Below are positions 8,008 to 15,436 of a stretch of 64,000 nucleotides of DNA, one piece after another (positions within the stretch are counted from its first letter, which is position 1; each line of letters opens with the position of its first letter). This DNA comes from Mesorhizobium sp. M4B.F.Ca.ET.203.01.1.1 (GTDB taxonomy: Bacteria > Pseudomonadota > Alphaproteobacteria > Rhizobiales > Rhizobiaceae): the NCBI RefSeq assembly GCF_004791025.1, contig NZ_SRUO01000011.1:124001-188000 (forward strand), read 5' to 3'. A program made the translations under genes and the position numbers. The notes under the pieces are model-generated. The model worked only from the letters and a program-made list of their open reading frames with translations, was not told the DNA's origin and ran no database searches.

Positions 8008-8664
8008 ATGTCCCTGACCATGCACCTCCACCCCCTGGCATCCTTCTGCTGGAAGCCGCTGATCGCGCTCTATGAGAACGGCACGCCTTTCGATGTCGTC
8101 ATCGTCGATCTCGGCAACGAGCAGTCGCGCGCGGCGTTCCTGAGACTGTCGCCGGCGGGCAAGATGCCGGTGCTGCGCGACGAGGCGCGCGGGCAGACGG
8201 TGCCGGAATCGACCATCGTGATCGAGTATCTGGCCGTCCACTATCCTGGCCCGACCGCGCTGATTCCGGACGATGCCGACCTCGCCCGCCAGGTCCGGAC
8301 CGCCGATCGCTTCTACGATTTCTATGTGCAGGAGCCGATGCAGAAGATCGTCGGCGACCGGCTGCGGCCGCAGGGCCAGACCGATCCGTTCGGTGTCGAG
8401 CAGGCGCGGGCGCAGTTGCGTGCCTCCTACGCCATCGTCGAAACCGAAATGCAGTCGAGGATTTGGGCGGTTGGCGAAACCTTCACCATGGCCGACTGCG
8501 CGGCGGCGCCGGCGCTGTTCTACGCCAACAAGGTCGAGCCGTTCGGCGACAGGTTCCCCGCGGTCAGGCGTTATCACGATCGACTGGTCGAACGACCGTC
8601 CTTCGCCCGCGTGATCGAGGAAGCCCAGCCCTACTTCAAATTCTTCCCCTACAACGACGGCTGA
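8008..8664 (+). CDS. Glutathione S-transferase family protein
   Basis: A 218-residue cytosolic GST-fold protein. The N-terminal thioredoxin-like domain has HLHPLASFCWKPLIALYENG, GKMPVLRDE (cis-Pro) and PESTIVIEYL (the glutathione-binding Glu-Ser). The helical C-terminal domain has GETFTMADCAAAPALFY, the usual N-capping box region. Catalytic residue could be Ser or Cys in the ASFC segment. It stands alone between the hydrolase and a convergent small gene; a role in detoxification is inferred only from the family. Confidence 0.9.
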   Translation: MSLTMHLHPLASFCWKPLIALYENGTPFDVVIVDLGNEQSRAAFLRLSPAGKMPVLRDEARGQTVPESTIVIEYLAVHYPGPTALIPDDADLARQVRTADRFYDFYVQEPMQKIVGDRLRPQGQTDPFGVEQARAQLRASYAIVETEMQSRIWAVGETFTMADCAAAPALFYANKVEPFGDRFPAVRRYHDRLVERPSFARVIEEAQPYFKFFPYNDG

Positions 8665-8721
8665 CATCAGTACTTAGCGATCGGAGGCGAGCGGTCCTGC
8701 TCACCTGGCCTTGCATCGCTG

Positions 8722-9111
8722 CTATGGCTCGATCACCTTCTTGCGGCCTTCCGGTTCCACCATCTCGAGCCGGGTTTCGGGACCATCCGCCTCGAGCAAA
8801 ATGTAGCTTGCATCGTCGCCGCCGACGAAACTCAGGCCGGCGCTTGCGGTCGAGGCGCTGATCTTGACCGAAGGCTGGCCATTCTCCGCGATGAGGCGGA
8901 ACAGAACGGTTTCGGCCTCGCCGGCCGTCGCCGGCAGCACGGAGATGCTGGAGCGCACCCGGCCCTGACTATCGACAATCTGAAGCCCGCTTCCGCGCAG
9001 CATGCCTGTGCCGTCCTGCGCCTTCGCCGGCAGGATCTGCATCAGCCCCATGCCAGCGAGCAGAACCAGATTGATCGCCGTCAGAGCGCCAAGTACCGCT
9101 TCGCGTCCCAT
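8722..9111 (-). CDS. Small membrane-anchored protein of unknown function
   Basis: A 129-residue protein with an N-terminal hydrophobic segment (AVLGALTAINLVLLAGMGLM) and a possible signal cleavage after AKA. The remainder is a compact, strand-rich domain (GLQIVDSQGRVRSSISVLP, FRLIAENGQPSVKI, SYILLEADGPETRLEMVEP), probably periplasmic. ATG 9111 is chosen because GGAGGAACCC directly precedes it; a longer frame to 9195 would overlap the end of the ArsR gene. It lies just downstream of that regulator on the same strand. Function not recognised. Confidence 0.75.
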   Translation of the reverse strand: MGREAVLGALTAINLVLLAGMGLMQILPAKAQDGTGMLRGSGLQIVDSQGRVRSSISVLPATAGEAETVLFRLIAENGQPSVKISASTASAGLSFVGGDDASYILLEADGPETRLEMVEPEGRKKVIEP

Positions 9112-9191
9112 GGGTTCCTCCTCCACAGCCAGAAAAAGCGCAGAACGGAATCGCATGAAGCAAGTGCCGGACCGGTCATGCCGCCCAGAGG

Positions 9192-9467
9192 TCACTCGCC
9201 GGGCAATGCTTCCCAGAACTGGTCGAGCCAGATGTTCAACCGCAGGAAGCCGGCACTGCTGACCGTGTAGACACGCCGCGTGCCTTCCGCCTTGGCGTTG
9301 ACCAGGCCGGCCTCGAGCAGAACCTTCAGGTGCTGCGAGACGGCTGGGCGTGAAACTGGCAGTCCGGCCGCCAGTTCGTTGACGGTCTTCGGGCCGCGCC
9401 GGAGCTCTTCGAGAAGATAGCGCCGGTTGGGATCGGCAATCGCCACAAAGGCATCAGAAAACATCAT
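9192..9467 (-). CDS. ArsR-family winged-helix regulator
   Basis: A 91-residue ArsR/SmtB-type DNA-binding protein: FVAIADPNRRYLLEEL, helix-turn-helix around TVNELAAGLPVSRPAVSQHL and a wing with GTRRVYTVSSAG. No Cys residues, so it is unlikely to sense metals in the classical way; the C-terminal LDQFWEAL is typical of the SdpR/YczG-like subgroup. Often such regulators sit before SRPBCC or transporter genes; here the next gene downstream is a small membrane-anchored protein. Confidence 0.88.
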   Translation of the reverse strand: MMFSDAFVAIADPNRRYLLEELRRGPKTVNELAAGLPVSRPAVSQHLKVLLEAGLVNAKAEGTRRVYTVSSAGFLRLNIWLDQFWEALPGE

Positions 9468-9498
9468 GCGTCATTTTAGAGGCAAAGTTTCCCAAATC

Positions 9499-10746
9499 TC
9501 AACCATTGGTTTCAGCCTTTCTGCGCGGATCGAGCCGCAAGGCTTCCGGCGTCACCGAACGGTCGGCCGGCTGGGTCTTGAAGGCGTCGCGGTTTTCGAT
9601 CGGCACCGGGGCGCGGCGGCTGATGCGCAGCAGGGTGTAGCCCGCCAGGCAAAGATGGGCGAGCGCGGTGGCCAGGAACAGGCCCTCGGGACGCAGCGAA
9701 CCCATCAGGCCGGCAGCGAGCAGGGGCCCGATCATGGTGCCGAAGCCGTAGAGCAGCAGAAGGCCGCCCGAAACCTTGACGAAATCCTCCGCCCGCGCGT
9801 GGTCGTTGGCATGCGCCACTGCGATCGAATAGAGCGTGTAGGCGAAGGCGCCATAGGAGGCGGTCAGGACAAGGACGAAGACGCCGGAGCGCGGCTCGAA
9901 CAGGAAGACGACGATGGCGAACAAGGCCGCGCCGAAGGCGGCGCCCGCCAGCACGAAACGGCGGTCGGTCTTGTCCGAGAGGCGCCCGGCCGGAAGCTGC
10001 ATGGCCGCGCCGGCGACCACCACCAGGCTCATCATCAGCGCGATCTCGGCCGTGGAAATGCCGATGCGGGCGCCATAGACGGCGCCGAGCGTGCCCCAGG
10101 CGCCGTTGGCGATGCCGATCAGCAGGCAGGCAACAGCGGACACCGGCGAATTGGCGTAGAGCCCTTTGACATCCAGCTTGACGTCCTGCAGCGGCTTCGG
10201 ATGCGACTGCGTCGAGACGGCGGTCGGGAGCAGCGACAGGCAGAACAGGATGCCGGTGATCATGAACAGCGAAGCCGACTTCACGTCGCCGCCGGCGACG
10301 ATCATCTGGCCGCCCATGATCGATGCATAGGTGACCATCATGTAGAGGCCGAAGACGGTGCCGCGATTCTCGTTGGTCGCCTTCTCGTTCAGCCAGCTTT
10401 CGATGACCATGAAGGCGCCGGCCATGGTGAAGCCGGTAAAGGCGCGCAGCAGGATCCAGACATACTCATCGATGATGAGGCCGGTGAGCAAGGCGACGAT
10501 GGCGCCCGACGCGGCAAAGGCGCCGAAGGCCCGGACATGGCCGGCGCGGCGAACCAGGCGGGGCGCAAAGAAGCAGCCGGTGACGAAGCCGCCCGCCCAG
10601 GCCGTGCCCATCAGGCCGAGCGATGCCGTGGAAAAGCCCTCCAACTGGCCACGCAACGGCAAAAGCAGCCCGTGCAGGCCGGACGCCGCGAGCAGGAAGG
10701 CGGTGCCGCGAAGCAAGGAGAGGATCGGTCGGTAGGTTGCAAACAT
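9499..10746 (-). CDS. MFS transporter (YcaD-like)
   Basis: A 415-residue major facilitator with twelve predicted membrane helices, beginning MFATYRPILSLLRGTAFLLA. Features include LMGTAWAGGFVTGCFFAPRLVRRAGH (loop 2-3 region), an ESWLNEKATNENRGTVFGLYM segment characteristic of YcaD-type exporters, and LPAGRLSDKTDRR in the second half. ATG at 10746 is favoured; the frame stays open to a TTG at 10827, which would nearly touch the DUF1192 stop. The substrate cannot be told from sequence. Lies three genes in a row with DUF1192 on the minus strand. Confidence 0.88.
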   Translation of the reverse strand: MFATYRPILSLLRGTAFLLAASGLHGLLLPLRGQLEGFSTASLGLMGTAWAGGFVTGCFFAPRLVRRAGHVRAFGAFAASGAIVALLTGLIIDEYVWILLRAFTGFTMAGAFMVIESWLNEKATNENRGTVFGLYMMVTYASIMGGQMIVAGGDVKSASLFMITGILFCLSLLPTAVSTQSHPKPLQDVKLDVKGLYANSPVSAVACLLIGIANGAWGTLGAVYGARIGISTAEIALMMSLVVVAGAAMQLPAGRLSDKTDRRFVLAGAAFGAALFAIVVFLFEPRSGVFVLVLTASYGAFAYTLYSIAVAHANDHARAEDFVKVSGGLLLLYGFGTMIGPLLAAGLMGSLRPEGLFLATALAHLCLAGYTLLRISRRAPVPIENRDAFKTQPADRSVTPEALRLDPRRKAETNG

Positions 10747-10829
10747 TGTCTGATCCGGCTTGGGGTTCGTGGCGCCGGTCTGACAGGCGCATTCGGGCTT
10801 TTCGGCGGCAAGCGTTGCCGTCGTCAACG

Positions 10830-11024
10830 CTAGCCGCGGCGGAACAGCGCCTCGGCTGCCGATTTGGTCGCGCCCTTGGCCTTGAGCTCGGCTTCCAGCC
10901 GGGCGATCTCGTCGCGCAGCATGCCGATCCGCTCGGACAATTCGTCGGCCGAAAGCAGGGCCAGATCCTGCCCGATCTCATGCGGGCGCGCTTTCTTTAC
11001 GGGTTCGTCGTCGAAGCTCGCCAT
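10830..11024 (-). CDS. DUF1192 family protein
   Basis: A 64-residue protein, MASFDDEPVKK followed by a short coiled coil (LSADELSERIGMLRDEIARLEAELKAK). This is the form of the alphaproteobacterial DUF1192 family, of unknown function. GGGAGGAGCGACG precedes the ATG at 11024. It is divergent from the quinone oxidoreductase gene at 11136, an arrangement common in rhizobia. Confidence 0.88.
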   Translation of the reverse strand: MASFDDEPVKKARPHEIGQDLALLSADELSERIGMLRDEIARLEAELKAKGATKSAAEALFRRG

Positions 11025-11135
11025 CGTCGCTCCTCCCTGATTTGCCATTTGCCGGATTCGACAATGAGCATACATAGGGCAGGGGCGCTGATGCAAATTG
11101 CCGGCCAGACCGGCCGAAGGAGGACGGGACAGTTC

Positions 11136-12146
11136 ATGGCGAGCGGACAGAAGATTCCGGCGAAGATGACGGCGATCGCGATCTCGGAGCCCGGCGGGCC
11201 GCGGGTGCTGAAGCCAGAAACGCGCGACGTGCCCGTGCCGGGACCGGGCGAGGTGCTGATCCGGGTGCGTGCCGCCGGCGTCAACCGGCCGGATGTGCTG
11301 CAGCGCAAGGGCGCCTATCCGCCGCCGCCCGGCGCGTCCGACCTGCCGGGTCTCGAAGTCTCGGGCGAGGTCGCGGCACTGGGCGACCAGATATCGCGCT
11401 GGCGCATCGGCGACCGGGTCTGCGCGCTCACCCCCGGCGGCGGCTATGCCGAATATGTCAAGGTGCATGCCGGCAGCGTGCTGCCGCTGCCGGCCGGCTT
11501 CACCCACACCGAAGCGGCGGCGGTGCCGGAAACCTATTTCACCGTCTGGCACAATGTATTCGAGCGCGGCGGCTTGAAGAGCGGCGAAACACTGCTGGTG
11601 CATGGCGGCTCGTCCGGCATCGGCACCACGGCGATCCAGCTGGCGGCGGCCTTCGGCGCTTATGTCGTCACCACCGCCGGCAGCAAGGAGAAATGCGACG
11701 CCTGCCTGAAGCTCGGCGCCGACCGCGCGATCAACTATCGCGAGGAGGACTTCGTCGCCGCGGTCAAGGACGCGACCGCCGGCCGGGGCGCCAACGTCAT
11801 CCTCGACATGGTCGCCGGAGACTATGTGACGCGCAATTACGAGGCCGCGGCGGTGGAAGGCCGCATCGTGCAGATCGCCGTGCAGGGCGGGGCGGCGGCG
11901 AGTGTCGATTTCTCCAAGCTGATGGTCAAGCGGCTCACCCATACCGGCTCGACGCTGAGGCCGCGCACGGTCGAGTTCAAGGCGGCGATCGCGGCAGCGC
12001 TCGAGGCGCAGGTTTGGCCGCTGCTCGGCAGCCGCAAGATTGCGCCGGTGATGGACACGATCCTGCCGCTCAGCGAAGCCTGGCGGGCGCATGAGCGGAT
12101 GGAGGATGGGGAGCATATCGGCAAGATCGTGCTCGACGTCGGCTAG
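11136..12146 (+). CDS. NAD(P)H-quinone oxidoreductase, PIG3-like zinc-free MDR family
   Basis: A 336-residue medium-chain dehydrogenase/reductase of the quinone oxidoreductase type. Segments in order: GEVLIRVRAAGVNRPDVLQRKG, PGLEVSGEVAALG, GGGYAEYV, the nucleotide-binding motif HGGSSGIGTTAIQLA (GxGxxG form with AxxGxxG variation), GSKEKCDACLKLGADRAINY and a C-terminal HIGKIVLDV. Zinc ligands of alcohol dehydrogenases are absent, matching quinone reductases that use NADPH. ATG 11136 is preceded by GAAGGAGGACGGGACAG. Probably protects against quinones; single-gene unit. Confidence 0.9.
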   Translation: MASGQKIPAKMTAIAISEPGGPRVLKPETRDVPVPGPGEVLIRVRAAGVNRPDVLQRKGAYPPPPGASDLPGLEVSGEVAALGDQISRWRIGDRVCALTPGGGYAEYVKVHAGSVLPLPAGFTHTEAAAVPETYFTVWHNVFERGGLKSGETLLVHGGSSGIGTTAIQLAAAFGAYVVTTAGSKEKCDACLKLGADRAINYREEDFVAAVKDATAGRGANVILDMVAGDYVTRNYEAAAVEGRIVQIAVQGGAAASVDFSKLMVKRLTHTGSTLRPRTVEFKAAIAAALEAQVWPLLGSRKIAPVMDTILPLSEAWRAHERMEDGEHIGKIVLDVG

Positions 12147-12345
12147 GATATTCAGGTGAGGCCGGCCTGCAAACCTGCGCTTCCGGGGCTCACGTAGTTT
12201 CCTTGCTGCCGCATGTCCTTGTCGGAAAACCGGGAGCACTTTTCCGGGACATGCGGAGGTGCGCTCCGCGCCGGTTCTCGGAAACCACCGTTTTGGTCGC
12301 TCCGCGCCCGTCTTCGACTCCGGCTTGGCCTGACCTGAATCTCGA
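12147..12345. repeat. Intergenic repeat B, copy 2, interrupted by a repeat C hairpin
   Basis: Shares with 5780-5911 the ordered blocks GATATTCAG, CTGCGCTTCCGG, GCTCACGTA, CCGGTTCTCGGA, TTCGACTC, GGCCTGAC and TGAATCTCGAC. Between GCTCACGTA and the CGCTCCG block, where copy 1 has almost nothing, this copy carries about 60 extra bases that form the hairpin at 12209-12256. One repeat has therefore inserted into another. Confidence 0.75.
12209..12256. repeat. Intergenic repeat C hairpin (copy nested in repeat B)
   Basis: Arms CCGCATGTCC (12209-12218) and GGACATGCGG (12247-12256) enclose GGAAAACCGGG and CACTTTTCC, an inner inverted pair. The same plan, ATGTC outside and AAAACCGG/ACTTTT inside, recurs at 14428, 14487, 16472 and, more loosely, 47090. 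Confidence 0.75.
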
Positions 12346-12507
12346 CGCGCCCTGGTGCGTAAATCGCCTGCGGAAAACCTGAACGAGAGCTTAATGCTGC
12401 AATGCACAAAACGCATTGCCGCCATGCAAAAGCGTCCGTTCAATTCTTAGGCGGCGGTGCCTATTTACACGGCATCGAACAAATCAACCAACGACTGGAG
12501 AACCACC

Positions 12508-12648
12508 ATGAACCCGATCCGCGCTTTCCGTAACTGGCGCATGTACAATGAGACCGTGCGCGAGCTGAACAAGCTCAACGCCCGTCAGCTGAGCGACCTC
12601 GGCATCAACCGCGCCGACATCGAGCGTATCGCCCGCCAGGCTCTTTGA
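12508..12648 (+). CDS. DUF1127 small protein
   Basis: A 46-residue protein, MNPIRAFRNWRMYNETVRELNKL then LSDLGINRADIERIARQAL. This is the DUF1127 family (YjiS-like) common in alphaproteobacteria, basic and Arg-rich, with the typical DLGI motif. Short members have been linked to RNA binding and phosphate/carbon metabolism in Agrobacterium and Rhodobacter. It has its own transcription unit, bounded by repeats upstream and hairpins downstream. Confidence 0.88.
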   Translation: MNPIRAFRNWRMYNETVRELNKLNARQLSDLGINRADIERIARQAL

Positions 12649-12659
12649 TTGCAAACGCG

Positions 12660-12765
12660 ACCCGGCCGAAAGGCCGGGGCCGCGTCAAGAAGCCAGAGCC
12701 GTCGTAGACGCTTGCTCGTCTCCGGTTCCAAACCCGCTGGACCCAGTCCGGCGGGTTTTGTCTTT
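12660..12765 (+). terminator. Two hairpins downstream of the DUF1127 gene
   Basis: The first hairpin is CCCGGCC-GAAA-GGCCGGG at about 12662-12679. The second, AACCCGCTGGAC...GTCCGGCGGGTT at 12731-12758, is followed by TTTTG and resembles an intrinsic terminator. Which one terminates the DUF1127 transcript cannot be told from sequence. Confidence 0.6.
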
Positions 12766-12922
12766 CCAAGCCGCGCTTGTGCCCGGCCTCTCCCTTCGGG
12801 GCCTTCCAAAAACATTGCGAAATGGTGACGGAGCGGTTATACAGACCGCGAATTTCCCATTTTGGTGGCTCTAAAACCACCGCCCGCGCGGGAACGCGGG
12901 CGAACGAGAAGGATTTTTGGAA

Positions 12923-13618
12923 ATGGCCAATACGCTGCTGATGCCCAAGGCGACCGCCGTGTGGCTGGTCGACAACACCGCGCTCTCCTTCGAGCAGATC
13001 GCGCAGTTCTGCGGGCTGCATCCGCTCGAGGTCAAGGCGATCGCCGACGGCGAATCGGCGCAAGGCATCAAGGGCATGGACCCGATCATGACCGGCCAGC
13101 TGACCCGCGACGAGATCGCGCGCGCCGAGAAGGACCAGAACCATCGGCTGAAGCTGTCCGACCCCAAGGTGAGGGTGCCGGAATCCAAGCGCAAGGGCCC
13201 GCGCTACACGCCGCTGTCGAAGCGTCAGGACCGGCCGAATGCCATCCTCTGGCTGGTACGCAACCATCCCGAACTGAAGGACGCGCAGATTGCCCGTCTT
13301 GTAGGCACCACCAAGTCGACGATCGAGCAGATCCGCGAGCGCAAGCATTGGAATTCGGCCAATCTGCAGCCGATGGATCCGGTGACGCTGGGCCTCGCCT
13401 CGCAGATCGACCTCGACCTGGAAGTCAACCGCGCCTCGCGCGGCCGCGAGCAGGCGCCGCCGGTCGGCGACACACTGCTGCCGGCGGCGCTGACGGAACG
13501 GCTGGTCCCGGCGCCGGAAAAGCCGAAGGACGAGGACGCCGAGCTCGACGCCAACGCCGTCTTCGCCAAGCTCTCGGCGCTGAAGTCGAAGGACAAGGAC
13601 ACGGACGACGAGGAGTAG
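12923..13618 (+). CDS. trcR: Cell cycle transcriptional regulator TrcR (DUF1013)
   Basis: A 231-residue protein of the alphaproteobacterial DUF1013 family, named TrcR for its role in transcription of cell-cycle genes. Features: MANTLLMPKATAVWLVDNTALSFEQIA at the N-terminus, GLHPLEVKAIADGE, a central block RQDRPNAILWLVRNHPELKD, and the helix-turn-helix-like AQIARLVGTTKSTIEQIRER. The C-terminal ~45 residues are acidic and Lys-rich. ATG 12923 is favoured over an in-frame TTG at 12917. A strong terminator follows. The protein is cytosolic; partners are not visible here. Confidence 0.9.
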   Translation: MANTLLMPKATAVWLVDNTALSFEQIAQFCGLHPLEVKAIADGESAQGIKGMDPIMTGQLTRDEIARAEKDQNHRLKLSDPKVRVPESKRKGPRYTPLSKRQDRPNAILWLVRNHPELKDAQIARLVGTTKSTIEQIRERKHWNSANLQPMDPVTLGLASQIDLDLEVNRASRGREQAPPVGDTLLPAALTERLVPAPEKPKDEDAELDANAVFAKLSALKSKDKDTDDEE

Positions 13619-13630
13619 AATTCTCGGCAT

Positions 13631-13671
13631 GCCAATAAAAAAGCCCGCTTCGAGCGGGCTTTTTTATTGGC
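13631..13671. terminator. Bidirectional terminator (perfect 41-bp palindrome)
   Basis: Two perfect 20-bp arms around one base: GCCAATAAAAAAGCCCGCTT on the left and its complement on the right, centred on 13651. It carries an A-run and a T-run, so it can terminate both trcR from the left and the convergent WYL regulator gene (stop at 13682) from the right. Confidence 0.93.
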
Positions 13672-13681
13672 TTTCGAGGCT

Positions 13682-14401
13682 TCAGTTGCGCGCCGCCCGG
13701 TCCGGCGTCATGCCATAGTCCTCGCTGCGCTCCACCGCGCGGTAGAAATCGGCGAGCTGCTTGCCGCGCTCCGGCTTGTAGACGCGGCCGGCGATCACCA
13801 CCGAGGCAATGCGGTCGATGCGGAAGGCGCGGAAATCGTCGCGCATCTCGCACCAGGCGACCAGTGTCCACACCTTGCCCCAGAACCACAGGCCGAGCGG
13901 CCGGATGTCGCGCGCGGTGCCGCGCCCGGCCTCGTCCGAATAGTCGATGGTCAGGACCTGGCGTTTCTCGATCGCGCGCTCGATCAGGTCGATCGCCTCG
14001 CGCGCGGCATCGCTCACCACCCACATCGGCGTGTGGATCTCGGTGCGGGCGATGCGGTCCTTCTCGGTATCGGGCAGCACGGCGCCGATCTTGACCAGCG
14101 CCTCGTCCGCGGCCCGCGCCATGGCGGCGCCGCCAAAGGCGCGCACCATGCGGGCGCCGGCGACCAGCGCCACGATCTCGTCACGCGTGAACATCAGCGG
14201 CGGAAGGTCGAAACCCTCCCTCATCATGTAGCCGACGCCCGCCTCGCCGTCGATCGGCACGCCGGTCGACTGCAGGTCGGCGATGTCGCGATAGATCGTG
14301 CGCTCGGAAACCTCGAGCCACGTACCCAGCTTCTGGGCGGTGACCAGACGGCCGCCGCGCAAATGCTGCACGATCTGGAAGAGCCTGTCGGCACGACGCA
14401 T
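13682..14401 (-). CDS. HTH-WYL domain transcriptional regulator (YafY/DeoR-like)
   Basis: A 239-residue regulator. Residues 1-55 form an HTH_11 winged helix (MRRADRLFQIVQHLRGGRL, then QKLGTWLEVSERTIYRDIADL). The C-terminal half is a WYL domain, recognisable in RPLGLWFWGKVWTLVAWCEMR and DFRAFRIDRI. WYL proteins often sense small or nucleic ligands. The ATG at 14401 follows GAGGAACCATACG. Upstream lie two tandem repeat C hairpins and then an alkyltransferase-like gene on the same strand. The target is unknown. Confidence 0.9.
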   Translation of the reverse strand: MRRADRLFQIVQHLRGGRLVTAQKLGTWLEVSERTIYRDIADLQSTGVPIDGEAGVGYMMREGFDLPPLMFTRDEIVALVAGARMVRAFGGAAMARAADEALVKIGAVLPDTEKDRIARTEIHTPMWVVSDAAREAIDLIERAIEKRQVLTIDYSDEAGRGTARDIRPLGLWFWGKVWTLVAWCEMRDDFRAFRIDRIASVVIAGRVYKPERGKQLADFYRAVERSEDYGMTPDRAARN

Positions 14402-14417
14402 CGTATGGTTCCTCGAT

Positions 14418-14534
14418 GTTGTTTCTATGCATGTCGTGGCCCCAAAACCGGTTGCCACTTCTGGGCGACATGCACGTTGTTTCTACGCATGTCGTGGTTC
14501 CCAAAACCGGTTCCCACTTTTGGGCGACATGCAC
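14418..14534. repeat. Tandem pair of repeat C hairpins
   Basis: Two copies of a ~59-bp unit in direct orientation. Hairpin arms are TGCATGTCG/CGACATGCA at 14428-14474 and GCATGTCG/CGACATGC at 14487-14532. Each encloses CCCAAAACCGG and CCACTT(T/C)TGGG. Located between the stop of the gene at 14534 and the start of the WYL regulator, so it may also separate their transcription. Confidence 0.8.
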
Positions 14535-14944
14535 TATGGCTTCAGCCCTTCGCGCTTGCGCTGCACGGCGACGAACTCCGTGCCGAAGGACGGTTTCCTC
14601 GTTGTCGGCGTCCTGGCGTCCAGCACCCGCCAGAACGGCGCGATCTCGCTCAGCGCCATGCCGTGCTCGAGATCCTCGCCGGCCGCCTCGGCCACGGTGC
14701 GCAAATGATAGCCGATGGCGACCGGGCATGTCACTTCAGCCCCGTGCTCGATGGCCAGCGCGCTGCGCAGCGCGCGGACGTCCATCTCGACGCCTTCCGG
14801 GATCGAGCGGATGAAATCATCGACCTGGCGCGCCGTCGGCACCAGCATCGGCTGGCCTTCGACGACGTCGGCAAAGCTCCGCGGCGACGGCTTGATGCCA
14901 TTGACGCCCGGCGTGTTCAGCCTGTCGTTCCAGCTCCTCACCAT
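14534..14944 (-). CDS. Small protein resembling an alkyltransferase-like (ATL/MGMT C-domain) protein
   Basis: A 136-residue protein. Its order of motifs follows the DNA-binding domain of O6-methylguanine methyltransferase: QVDDFIRSIPEG (compare L..IP.G), DVRALRSALA, PVAIGYHLRTVAEAAGED (compare RAVGxAxxxN), PFWRVLDA in the place of the active-site PCHRV, and a basic VQRKREG end. The acceptor Cys is thus absent, as in Atl proteins. This is my reading of the pattern, not a search hit; it could be an unrelated hypothetical. ATG 14944 lies 41 bp from an 11-bp-arm inverted repeat shared with the next gene upstream. Confidence 0.55.
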   Translation of the reverse strand: MVRSWNDRLNTPGVNGIKPSPRSFADVVEGQPMLVPTARQVDDFIRSIPEGVEMDVRALRSALAIEHGAEVTCPVAIGYHLRTVAEAAGEDLEHGMALSEIAPFWRVLDARTPTTRKPSFGTEFVAVQRKREGLKP

Positions 14945-14984
14945 GCGAAGCTCACTCTCTACTCCTGCCACACCATGACACGAC

Positions 14985-15010
14985 CCTCCTGACAGCATAC
15001 TGTCAGGAGG
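14985..15010. promoter_or_regulatory. Inverted-repeat operator, Pho-box-like (site 1)
   Basis: Arms CCTCCTGACAG (14985-14995) and CTGTCAGGAGG (15000-15010) around CATA. The core CTGACAG-N4-CTGTCAG is identical to the site at 15299-15316. The 7-4-7 spacing and sequence also resemble a PhoB box, and match 12 of 14 unit positions of the first two units of the pstS Pho box in this window. It is upstream of the alkyltransferase-like gene. Confidence 0.6.
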
Positions 15011-15085
15011 GTTCAGCATATCCGCCGACGCTTCTAGATCTGGGCACCGCGGTGTCCGCATCCAAGCGCGGCACGCAAAAAAAGC

Positions 15086-15253
15086 TCATTGGTCGATGTG
15101 GCGGCCGTTGGCGTACATATCCGGCCAGCCGATGTCCTTGCGAATGTCCGCCGGCAAGCCATTCATGAAACGCTGGGTGCGGATCTCGTTGCGCATCGTG
15201 CGGATCTTGCCGACATAGTGCTGCACACCGCGCAGTATCTGGTAACCGGTCAC
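15086..15253 (-). CDS. Small DUF1127-like basic protein
   Basis: A 55-residue protein, MTGYQILRGVQHYVGKIRTMRNEIRTQRFMNG, ending in DIRKDIGWPDMYANGRHIDQ. The R-rich helix followed by DIG resembles DUF1127 proteins, though with an atypical tail. The start is a GTG at 15253, chosen because AGAGGAGACTAGCC is ideally placed before it; the frame is open further upstream without another good site. It is controlled from a region containing the same inverted repeat as the next gene downstream, which suggests co-regulation. Confidence 0.7.
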   Translation of the reverse strand: MTGYQILRGVQHYVGKIRTMRNEIRTQRFMNGLPADIRKDIGWPDMYANGRHIDQ

Positions 15254-15298
15254 GGCTAGTCTCCTCTTCTTTGATGAGGACACTATCGCACACCCCTG

Positions 15299-15320
15299 CT
15301 GACAGCAGTCTGTCAGGAGG
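15299..15320. promoter_or_regulatory. Inverted-repeat operator, Pho-box-like (site 2)
   Basis: CTGACAG (15299-15305), CAGT, CTGTCAG (15310-15316), then GAGG. Core arms are identical to site 1 at 14985-15010, and both sites stand 40-50 bp upstream of a minus-strand start. Downstream on the minus strand both regions also share AGGG, GTGT and GTGT blocks in register. Confidence 0.6.
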
Positions 15321-15436
15321 ATGGCAGCCTTTCGAAGGAGATTGCGGTCAGTCTGGCCGGCACACGGAGAAGCGGCTGTCCTGCCCGGTTCCGCCCGGCT
15401 TCAAAGCAACGATACCGGCTTTGACAGCCGGCCGCG

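Larger units (their letters stand above)
12147..12507. other. Repeat-filled gap before the DUF1127 gene
   Basis: Most of this stretch is repeat B copy 2 (12147-12345), itself interrupted by a repeat C hairpin. From 12346 to 12507 there is a lower-GC stretch that should hold the promoter of the DUF1127 gene; I see no unambiguous -35/-10 pair. An ACTGGAG sequence 13 bases before ATG 12508 can serve as the ribosome site. Confidence 0.6.

Noticed and set aside
9144-9168. EcfG-like promoter before the small membrane-anchored protein gene at 9111
   Set aside because: On the minus strand the boxes would be GGCAC and CGTT with 16 bases between. The -35 box has one mismatch in a highly conserved element. 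It is too weak to claim beside the five exact matches.
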